DNA of 12,168 nucleotides from positions 1-12,168 of the forward strand of contig JAITUD010000193.1 of the NCBI GenBank assembly GCA_031286555.1, in the 5' to 3' direction. Under the pieces are notes generated by a model. The model saw only the letters and a program-made list of their open reading frames with translations, was not told where the DNA came from and ran no database searches. Positions 7,179 to 12,168 of the stretch are shown here, piece by piece. A program made the position numbers and the translations under genes. This DNA comes from Microbacterium sp. GTDB taxonomy: Bacteria; Actinomycetota; Actinomycetes; Actinomycetales; Microbacteriaceae. Each line of letters opens with the position of its first letter. The stretch's first letter is position 1.

Positions 7179-8360
7179 ATGACCGCGTTCTCGCAGCGCC
7201 TCCAGGAGACCTTCTTCGACGGCCCGCAGAAGCGGGTGACGGAGCGGATGATCGAAGCCGGGTTCGACGCGATCCTCACCGATCACCCCGAGGACATCGC
7301 CTATCTGACCGGCTTCTTCCACCATCCGTCGGAGCGCCCCGTGGCCGTGTGGATCGACGGCGAGGGGCGCACGATCATGCTGCTGCCCGAGCTGGAGCGC
7401 GAGTATGCGACCGCCCAGAACGCGCGCGCCGAGCTCGTCGCGTTCCCGGAGTTCCCCGGTGTGGTCGCCCCCTTCTCCTTCCTCGCCGATGCGGTCGGGC
7501 GCGGTCGCCGCAGGATCGGCTTCACGACGATGATGACGACCGAGCGGCTCCTCGCCGCCCAGGCCGCCTTCGGCGACGACTCGTGGGAGCCGACCGAGCT
7601 GGTCACCCGGGCGCGATACGTGAAGTTCCCCGAGGAAGTCGAGCTGCACCGCGAAGCCGCGCGGATCACCGATCGAATGCTGGAGTCGGCAGTCGCGCTG
7701 ATCCGCCAAGCGGTCTCCTCCGGCGGCAAGCTGCCTTCGGAGGCCGAGTTGGCCTCGCATGTCGCGGCGGTCGGTACCGGGATGATGTATGCCGAGCACC
7801 GCAATGTGGTGGTCTCGTCCTTCCAGGCGGGAGGTCTGGTGTACACCGGAGACAACTCCTCCTATCCGCATGGGCTGCCTTCCGAACGGCGACTCGCACC
7901 GGGGGACACATTCATGCTGTCGTTGGGCTGCGCGGTCGGCGGCCGGTTCGTCGAGGGGGAACGCACCTTCGTGCTCGGGGAGCCGAGCGGCATGCAGCGC
8001 GCTTTCCACGACGCGGTCCGGCGCGCACAGGAGGTCGGTGGTCGCGCGATCCGCGCGGGCGCGGAATGCCGCGAGTCGAATCGGATCTGCCTGGACGTGA
8101 TCAGGGAGGCCGGATTCGGCGAGCACCTCCGGCATCGCCAGGGGCACGGAATCGGCCTCGGAATGCATGAGCCGCCGTGGCTGGAGGACGGCGATGCGAC
8201 CGTGCTGGAAGCCGGGATGATCGTCTCCAATGAGCCGGGCATCTACATCCCGGGGCACGCCGGCTACCGCATCAGCGACAGCATGCTCGTGACGGCGAAC
8301 GGTGCGGAGGCCCTCACGTCGTATCCGCGAGGGCTCGATGACTGCACGATCGCGCTCTGA
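7179..8360 (+). CDS. M24-fold hydrolase (Xaa-Pro peptidase/creatinase family) with degenerate metal site
   Basis: This 393-residue protein has an N-terminal creatinase-type domain (about 15-145) and a C-terminal pita-bread domain (about 155-390). Recognisable blocks are His231 in YPHGLP, RRLAPGD (237-243), GHGIGLGMHE (322-331), NEPGIY (351-356) and GYRISD (362-367). Aligned to aminopeptidase P, the five metal ligands D, D, H, E, E correspond here to Ser248, Glu259, His323, Glu352 and Ser366, so three are replaced. Creatinase, a metal-independent member, is also altered at the equivalent positions, so this may be a non-metal amidino- or amide-hydrolase rather than a true prolidase. Cytoplasmic, no signal. 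ATG 7179 follows GGAG (7168-7171) by seven bases. It lies 22 bases after the permease, so it belongs to the same operon. Confidence 0.85.
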   Translation: MTAFSQRLQETFFDGPQKRVTERMIEAGFDAILTDHPEDIAYLTGFFHHPSERPVAVWIDGEGRTIMLLPELEREYATAQNARAELVAFPEFPGVVAPFSFLADAVGRGRRRIGFTTMMTTERLLAAQAAFGDDSWEPTELVTRARYVKFPEEVELHREAARITDRMLESAVALIRQAVSSGGKLPSEAELASHVAAVGTGMMYAEHRNVVVSSFQAGGLVYTGDNSSYPHGLPSERRLAPGDTFMLSLGCAVGGRFVEGERTFVLGEPSGMQRAFHDAVRRAQEVGGRAIRAGAECRESNRICLDVIREAGFGEHLRHRQGHGIGLGMHEPPWLEDGDATVLEAGMIVSNEPGIYIPGHAGYRISDSMLVTANGAEALTSYPRGLDDCTIAL

Positions 8361-8402
8361 CGCGAGCGACCCAGCACCAGGAAACAGAAGGGAACACAGA
8401 GG

Positions 8403-9302
8403 ATGAGCGGCAATCAGGTGTCACCGGAGTTCGCGGCGGCGACGACGGATGCGCAGTGGGTGGAGATCAACGGCAACCATCTTGCGGTGGAGGTTCTCGG
8501 GCCGGAGGGCGCTCCGGTGATCATCACCCATCACGGAGCGCCCGGCCTCGGATCGAGGGCCGAGCCTCGGGCCAGCTTCGGCCGGCTTGCCGACGAGTAT
8601 CGGGTGGTGGTCTTCGACGCCCGCGGCAGCGGCCAGAGCGAAGGCAGAGGCACGTTCAGCCACGAGCAGTGGGCCGCGGACATCGATGCGCTGCGGGAGT
8701 GGATCGGCGCCGAGAAGGTCGCGATCGCCGGTGGCTCCTACGGCGGCTTCATGGCGATGGAGTATGCGCTGCGGTATCCGGATCGGGTCGCCGCCGTCGT
8801 GCTTCGCGACACCTCGCCGGACAACGAGAACGCGGGCGCCGCGCGGAAGAACGCCCTGGCCACCGACCGCGTGACGATCGACATGGAGAAGTTCGATCGC
8901 ATCGACTACGGGCGAGTTCGCGACGACGCGGACCTGAAGGACTGCTGGCGGGAGATCCTGCCGCTCTATGACTTCGTCTACGACCCTGAGGCCGTCGAGC
9001 GCAAGGTCGAGGCGACCCCGTACCGCTACGAGGCGCACAACTACGCCTTCTCGGTGAACATGCCGAACTACGACATCAAGGCCCAGCTGCCGTCTCTCGC
9101 CGTGCCGACGCTGATCACGGTGGGCAGGACCGATTGGATCACACCGGTATCGTGTAGCGAGACAATCGCCGAGCTGGTGCCGGATTCCGAACTCGTCGTG
9201 TTCGAGCGTTCGGGCCACTCTCCGCAGATCGAAGAGGCAGACGTGTGGACAAGGACCGTCCGGGAATTCCTGCACAGGGTGTACCCGTCTCCGGTGCGAT
9301 GA
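8403..9302 (+). CDS. Alpha/beta hydrolase, proline-iminopeptidase-like (S33)
   Basis: This is a 299-residue cytoplasmic alpha/beta hydrolase. The nucleophile elbow GGSYGG places catalytic Ser112, with Asp244 (GRTDWITP) and His272 (RSGHSPQ) completing the triad. The oxyanion strand HHGAPGLG (43-50) matches the HGGPG motif of prolyl iminopeptidases with one substitution. FDARGSGQS (71-79) is also typical of that group. Such enzymes release an N-terminal residue, usually proline, from short peptides. Here that would complement the M24 and M19 hydrolases, but amide or ester hydrolases share this layout. ATG 8403 has AGAAGGGA (8386-8393) nine bases upstream. The 42-base gap before it holds nothing else notable. 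Its stop overlaps the regulator start as ATGA. Confidence 0.88.
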   Translation: MSGNQVSPEFAAATTDAQWVEINGNHLAVEVLGPEGAPVIITHHGAPGLGSRAEPRASFGRLADEYRVVVFDARGSGQSEGRGTFSHEQWAADIDALREWIGAEKVAIAGGSYGGFMAMEYALRYPDRVAAVVLRDTSPDNENAGAARKNALATDRVTIDMEKFDRIDYGRVRDDADLKDCWREILPLYDFVYDPEAVERKVEATPYRYEAHNYAFSVNMPNYDIKAQLPSLAVPTLITVGRTDWITPVSCSETIAELVPDSELVVFERSGHSPQIEEADVWTRTVREFLHRVYPSPVR

Positions 9303-10318
9303 CCGCATCCGTTACGGGGCGAGTCGTCGACGAGCTCGACCGCCGGATCATCATCGGCCTGCAGCAGGACGGACGGGCGAGTTGGACCGCGCTGGCCGAG
9401 TTCGCCGACGCCTCGGTGTCGACGGTCGCTCGTCGCGGACAGCAGTTGCTCAACGACGGCATCGTGCGGGTCGACGTGCTGCCGACTCTCGGCTACGACG
9501 GGTACGTCGAGACCTATCTGATCCGCATCAACTGCACGCCCGGCCGACAGGTCGAGGTCGCCGAGAAGCTCGTGGATTCGCCGCATGTGAGGTTCGTCGC
9601 GCTCGTGACCGGCAAGTTCGACATCTTCGCCGAGGTCATCATCTCCGGTGAGTCAGCCGACTACACCCGCGTGCTCACCGGTCTGCAGTCGATCCCAGGC
9701 GTCGAGCGCTGGCGGAGCGACCTGCTGCTGCACACGCACAAGGTCAGTTTCGACTGGGGGCGGCAGCTGCTGCCGAAGGAGGAGCGCGATCGCAACGAGC
9801 GGGTGCGGATGCCCGCGCCGAACACATGCGACCCGAGCCATTTCGACGAGACCGATCGGCGGATCATCGCGATCCTCGCAGAGGACGGACGTGCATCGTT
9901 CTCATCGATCGCGACCGCTCTCGACGTCAACGAATCAAGTGTGCGACGCCGGTATGACCGGATGCGGACGAACGGTTGCCTCACTCCGGGAACGGTGGTC
10001 TCGGCTGCTGCGCTCGGAATGAGTGCCGAGACCCTGCTCCTGCTGCGGATCCAACCGTCCCGTCTGACCGCCGTCGCTGAGGAACTCGCCGAGCATGATG
10101 CGGTCCGTTTCCTCGCTGCCCCGCTGGATGAGAGCGCGCTTTACTGCGAACTGATCCTGCCGGGCACCGAAGCGCTCCACGAGTACCTCACTCACACCAT
10201 CGGACAGCTCGACGGCGTCAAGGGATGGGCCGCGCATCAGGAGTTGGTGTTCCTCAAGCGCGGCTTCATCGAGACCTCCTGGTGGCGCGGCCAGATGGGC
10301 GAGCCGGAACCGGACTGA
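9299..10318 (+). CDS. Two-unit Lrp/AsnC family transcriptional regulator
   Basis: This 339-residue protein has the Lrp/AsnC unit twice. The first helix-turn-helix spans about 10-60 (LDRRIIIGLQQDGR, then STVARRGQQLLNDG) followed by a ligand-sensing RAM domain to about 150. The second starts at about 181 (FDETDRRIIAILAEDGR, then SSVRRRYDRMRTNG) with its own RAM domain to about 320. The two halves are diverged, so this is an old duplication. Single-unit Lrp proteins are about 150-160 residues. Lrp-type proteins bind amino acids and control transport or catabolism genes, so control of this operon by a released amino acid is likely (inference). The ATG at 9299 overlaps the hydrolase stop (ATGA). 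An alternative GTG at 9245 has AGAGG (9233-9237) seven bases upstream and would add 18 residues. Confidence 0.9.
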   Translation: MTASVTGRVVDELDRRIIIGLQQDGRASWTALAEFADASVSTVARRGQQLLNDGIVRVDVLPTLGYDGYVETYLIRINCTPGRQVEVAEKLVDSPHVRFVALVTGKFDIFAEVIISGESADYTRVLTGLQSIPGVERWRSDLLLHTHKVSFDWGRQLLPKEERDRNERVRMPAPNTCDPSHFDETDRRIIAILAEDGRASFSSIATALDVNESSVRRRYDRMRTNGCLTPGTVVSAAALGMSAETLLLLRIQPSRLTAVAEELAEHDAVRFLAAPLDESALYCELILPGTEALHEYLTHTIGQLDGVKGWAAHQELVFLKRGFIETSWWRGQMGEPEPD

Positions 10319-10328
10319 TGCGGGCTGA

Positions 10329-10742
10329 TCACTCCATGGCGTCGACCGAGAGCATCCAGGAGATGCCGTACCGGTCGGTGACCATGCCGAACCGGCCGCC
10401 CCACGGTGCGGCCTCGAAGGGCAGATCGACGGTGCCCCCGCCGGCGAGCCCGTCCCAGATCGCCTGTGCCCGGTCGTCGTCCTGGGTGCTGACCGAGACG
10501 GAGATGCCCCGCGGCTCCTGGTACTCCATGCCGGTCGGAGTGTCGGAGCCCGCGAGGATCATGCCGTCCTCGGTCGCCAGCCAGGAGTGCATGATCTTAT
10601 TCGCGTCGGCCGGGTCCTGCGGCATCTGCGGGAACGACGAGAATTCGACCAGGTCGAGCTTGCCGCCGAGCACAGACTGGTAGAACGTCATCGCTTCGCG
10701 GGCATTGTCGCGGAACGAGAGATACGGATTGAGAACGGCCAT
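10329..10742 (-). CDS. PhnB-like VOC superfamily protein
   Basis: This small soluble protein of 137 residues belongs to the glyoxalase/VOC fold, PhnB-like group. It begins LNPYLSFRDNAREAMTFYQ, a hallmark of the group, and contains IMHSWLATEDG, LAGSD and the closing WGGRFGMVTDRYGISWML. Members form dimers with two beta-alpha-beta modules per chain. Most have no known substrate and are often misnamed 3-demethylubiquinone methyltransferase. ATG 10742 is preceded by GGAAGG seven bases upstream; the longer open frame up to 10829 has no such support. It converges on the regulator with ten bases between stop codons, and no clear terminator is visible there. It lies 83 bases after erm on the same strand. 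Confidence 0.88.
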   Translation of the reverse strand: MAVLNPYLSFRDNAREAMTFYQSVLGGKLDLVEFSSFPQMPQDPADANKIMHSWLATEDGMILAGSDTPTGMEYQEPRGISVSVSTQDDDRAQAIWDGLAGGGTVDLPFEAAPWGGRFGMVTDRYGISWMLSVDAME

Positions 10743-10768
10743 GGGATCGCCTTCCGGAAGGGGATGCC

Positions 10769-10811
10769 GGATGCCCGGCGCCGACCAGTATTCGCCGCCG
10801 CCGGGGCATCC
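10769..10811 (-). repeat. Inverted repeat between erm and the VOC gene
   Basis: GGATGCCC (10769-10776) and GGGCATCC (10804-10811) are perfect 8-base arms, extended inward by a GGCG/CGCC pairing with one bulged base. The hairpin lies 15 bases after the erm stop codon and 27 bases before the VOC start. It lacks a T tract. It could be a weak terminator or a stability element for the erm transcript. Confidence 0.4.
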
Positions 10812-10825
10812 GCAAGAGGCATCGC

Positions 10826-11572
10826 TCAACGTTCACCGAGAACCTGCCACAGCGCCGCCCACTGCTCGGGGGAGAGGTCGCGCGGCAGCGCATCCGGGGC
10901 GATCCCCGCGCGACGCACGGCGCCGGCACGACCGCCGCGGGCGCGCACGATCCGCTCCAGACCGCGCCCGCGCCCGGTGAACACGTCGCGGACGAAGTAC
11001 TCGTATCCGCGCTGATCGGATGCGGGCAGCAGCGGTGAGCCGCGACGGGTGATCGACAGGATGCCGCCGTCGACCGAGGGGACGGGGCGGAACCGATGCG
11101 CCGGCACCCGGCCGTGCAGCTGAAACGAGTACCACGGCGCGGACTGTGCGGTCATCATGGTCGCCCCGCCGACACCGGCGCGCTTGCGCGCGACCTCCCA
11201 CTGCGTGAGCAGGACGGCGTGCTGCCAGTCGCGCTGCGACAGCAGCCGACGAAGCAGAGGCGTCGTGATGTGGAACGGGATGTTGCCCACTACGACCGGG
11301 CGGTCGAACCTCACGCGCAGCGCATCCGCATGCTGCACGTCGAGATCGGGATGCCGGCGGCGCAGCCGGTGCACGCGGTGCTCGTCGATCTCGATCGCGC
11401 GCAGGTCGCGGCGGAGCGAGATCAGCTCGGCGGTGAGGGCGCCGTCACCGGGGCCGAGCTCGAGGATCGGACCGCGGGTCGCGGCGACGAGGTCGCGGAT
11501 GCTGCGGAGGGTGGGCGCGTGGACGAGGAAGTTCTGGCCGAGTTCGTGTCGGCCGCCGTGAACGGAACGCAA
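10826..11572 (-). CDS. erm: Erm-family 23S rRNA adenine N6-methyltransferase
   Basis: This 248-residue SAM-dependent enzyme would methylate A2058 of 23S rRNA and so block macrolide, lincosamide and streptogramin B binding. Visible features are the N-terminal RHELGQNFL (8-16), SAM motif I ELGPGDG (38-44), the acidic IEID (60-63), HADALR (81-86), catalytic NIPFHIT (97-103), QWEVARKRAG (124-133) and PVPSVDGG (163-170). NIPF rather than NLPY separates Erm from the housekeeping KsgA dimethylase. The LSPEQWAALW tail is typical of actinobacterial members. The start is TTG 11572-11570, six bases after AGGAG (11583-11579). No ATG or GTG in this frame lies between it and the leader, and the conserved region begins at residue 8. 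The upstream leader peptide and competing hairpins suggest inducible expression. Its GC-rich composition matches its neighbours, so it may be intrinsic rather than recently acquired. Confidence 0.92.
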   Translation of the reverse strand: MRSVHGGRHELGQNFLVHAPTLRSIRDLVAATRGPILELGPGDGALTAELISLRRDLRAIEIDEHRVHRLRRRHPDLDVQHADALRVRFDRPVVVGNIPFHITTPLLRRLLSQRDWQHAVLLTQWEVARKRAGVGGATMMTAQSAPWYSFQLHGRVPAHRFRPVPSVDGGILSITRRGSPLLPASDQRGYEYFVRDVFTGRGRGLERIVRARGGRAGAVRRAGIAPDALPRDLSPEQWAALWQVLGER

Positions 11573-11600
11573 GGGTTGCTCCTGAAGAGTCGGAGCACCC
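11573..11600 (-). promoter_or_regulatory. Hairpin covering the erm ribosome binding site
   Basis: On the transcript, GGGTGCTCC (11600-11592) can pair with GGAGCAACCC (11582-11573) around a nine-base loop, nine pairs with one bulged A. The right arm contains most of AGGAG (11583-11579) and abuts the TTG start, so this stem would block initiation. Its left arm shares six bases (GGGTGC) with the right arm of the larger repeat at 11595-11659, so the two cannot form together. Confidence 0.65.
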
Positions 11601-11659
11601 GGAAGGGACGCCGATCTGTGACCGGCCCGCGGGATGCGAGAGACCGCGCTTCCGGGTGC
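11595..11659 (-). promoter_or_regulatory. 11-bp inverted repeat, anti-sequestering stem candidate
   Basis: On the transcript, GCACCCGGAAG (11659-11649) and CTTCCGGGTGC (11605-11595) are perfect complements of 11 bases separated by 43 bases. Forming this stem uses up the left arm of the hairpin that covers the erm Shine-Dalgarno, and so would free it. The left arm has a competing local partner (CTTCC just upstream with GGAAG). Confidence 0.6.
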
Positions 11660-11674
11660 GGGAAGGCATCCGGA

Positions 11675-11709
11675 GACGGCGCGCGATGAGTGAGCGTCAG
11701 CGCGCCGTC
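11675..11709 (-). promoter_or_regulatory. 10-bp hairpin at the leader peptide stop codon
   Basis: On the transcript, GACGGCGCGC (11709-11700) and GCGCGCCGTC (11684-11675) are perfect 10-base arms with a 15-base loop. The first arm overlaps the last two bases of the leader stop codon, so a terminating ribosome would cover it. CGGCGCGC also occurs inside the leader (11747-11740) and offers the right arm a second partner. It could be the first stem of an attenuator, or act in termination. Confidence 0.6.
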
Positions 11710-11776
11710 AGGCGCGGCGCTCGCGAATCATCTGCTGGGGCGCGCCGAACTGCGCGCTGATGATCAAAGCTCCCAT
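11708..11776 (-). CDS. Leader peptide upstream of erm (22 codons)
   Basis: A short frame starts at ATG 11776-11774 and ends at TGA 11710-11708. It begins MGALIISAQF, continues GAPQQ, and ends MIRERRA. Small hydrophobic leaders followed by attenuator hairpins are classic for erm genes: a macrolide-bound ribosome stalls on the leader and shifts RNA pairing. The hydrophobic LII near residues 4-6 and the basic RERR end are both of kinds seen in stalling or arrest contexts, but the actual stall codon cannot be read from sequence. There is no Shine-Dalgarno, and a -10 box lies seven bases upstream, so a leaderless transcript beginning at or next to the ATG is likely. The leader stop lies 135 bases before the erm start. 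Confidence 0.65.
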   Translation of the reverse strand: MGALIISAQFGAPQQMIRERRA

Positions 11777-11783
11777 GCGGACG

Positions 11784-11789
11784 AGTCTA
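11784..11789 (-). promoter_or_regulatory. -10 box TAGACT for the leader/erm transcript
   Basis: TAGACT (four of six bases of TATAAT, including the key first TA and last T) ends seven bases before the leader ATG, the spacing expected for leaderless actinobacterial transcripts. No convincing -35 lies 16-18 bases further upstream. Its first three bases are also the TAG stop codon of the upstream gene. Confidence 0.5.
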
Positions 11790-12168
11790 GGGGGTCTTCA
11801 GCATCCGAAGCACCTCGGGCCAGGCGGCCGCGCCCAGCGCGGCATCGGCCTCGGGCGTTCCGCCGCGGGCCATGCGGATGCCGCCCGCGGCGGGTGCCTC
11901 CCCCGGCAGCAGCAGCCGGTGACCGGCATCCGGGTGCGTCACGACGGTCGTGCGCAGGCCCGCAGCTGCTCGGTCGCGTTCGATGCTGCGAGCGAAGTCG
12001 ACCGACGGCCACACCTGATCGTCGCCACCGGCGACCAGCAGGACGTCGCCCGGGATTTCCTCGACCCGGATGCGGGCTGCTGCGGCGTCGTCCGGGAACC
12101 GGAGCAGACTCGAGGCGTACAGCGAGCGGAAGGACGGCGGTTCGGTGTCCGGCATCCAGTCCGGGTCG
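11787..12168 (-). CDS. Acyl-CoA thioesterase/BAAT C-terminal-like alpha/beta hydrolase (5' truncated)
   Basis: The frame is open to the window edge and stops at TAG 11789-11787, so only the last 126 or so residues are seen. The fragment contains the acid region VLLVAGGDDQVWPS, then DFARSIERDRAAAGL, and the His motif HPDAGHRLLLPGE. This order and the DDxxWPS and AGH motifs match the C-terminal part of BAAT/acyl-CoA thioester hydrolase-type or dienelactone-hydrolase-type enzymes. The nucleophile elbow lies outside the window. The ATG at 12155 is probably internal, because family homology would continue upstream and there is no clear ribosome site. Substrate unknown. The end of this gene carries the promoter of the erm leader. 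Confidence 0.75.
   Translation of the reverse strand, partial: DPDWMPDTEPPSFRSLYASSLLRFPDDAAAARIRVEEIPGDVLLVAGGDDQVWPSVDFARSIERDRAAAGLRTTVVTHPDAGHRLLLPGEAPAAGGIRMARGGTPEADAALGAAAWPEVLRMLKTP

Noticed and set aside
10312..10335. Terminator between the convergent regulator and VOC genes
   Set aside because: Only short TGAT/ATCA matches; no stem of useful length.
11790..11850. WhiB7-type promoter box upstream of the erm leader
   Set aside because: WhiB7 control of erm is known in other actinobacteria, but the region upstream of TAGACT is GC-rich, with no AT-rich block and no good -35.
1..12168. CRISPR array, tRNA/rRNA, insertion sequence, attachment site
   Set aside because: No regularly spaced repeats, cloverleaf-like genes, transposase motifs or terminal repeats were seen.

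Overview
This is high-GC actinobacterial DNA. The gene families present (a tandem-domain Lrp/AsnC regulator, an actinobacterial Erm methylase, a lipoprotein peptide-binding protein, GTG and TTG starts, tightly overlapping genes) suggest a Microbacteriaceae member such as Microbacterium. That genus guess is inference from style, not a match to a known genome.

Region 1 (1-262) holds the end of a HAD-superfamily hydrolase, followed by a hairpin shared with the convergent ABC genes. Region 2 (263-10318) is one peptide uptake and hydrolysis locus. Two ATPase genes (1281-2303, then 263-1294) run on the minus strand. From the same 154-base divergent control region, seven genes run on the plus strand: an M19 dipeptidase, a lipoprotein peptide-binding protein, two DppB/DppC-type permeases, an M24-fold hydrolase, an S33 proline-iminopeptidase-like hydrolase, and a two-unit Lrp/AsnC regulator. 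The plus-strand genes overlap or are separated by at most 42 bases, so they probably form one operon. The transporter would import short peptides or peptide-like molecules, the three hydrolases would break them down in the cytoplasm, and the regulator would sense a released amino acid. The M24 protein has lost three of its five usual metal ligands and the M19 protein has a changed first metal motif, so the substrate may not be an ordinary dipeptide.

Region 3 (10329-12168) is separate and entirely on the minus strand. It holds a PhnB-like VOC protein, an Erm-family 23S rRNA methyltransferase, and the end of a BAAT/dienelactone-hydrolase-type enzyme. The 214 bases upstream of erm are the most striking non-coding stretch. 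They contain a -10 box placed for a leaderless transcript, a 22-codon leader peptide, and a nested set of inverted repeats. Two of these repeats compete for the same sequence, and one of those two closes over the Shine-Dalgarno of the TTG-started erm gene. This looks like a translational (or transcriptional) attenuator controlling macrolide-type resistance.

No tRNA, rRNA, CRISPR array, insertion sequence or attachment site was seen.
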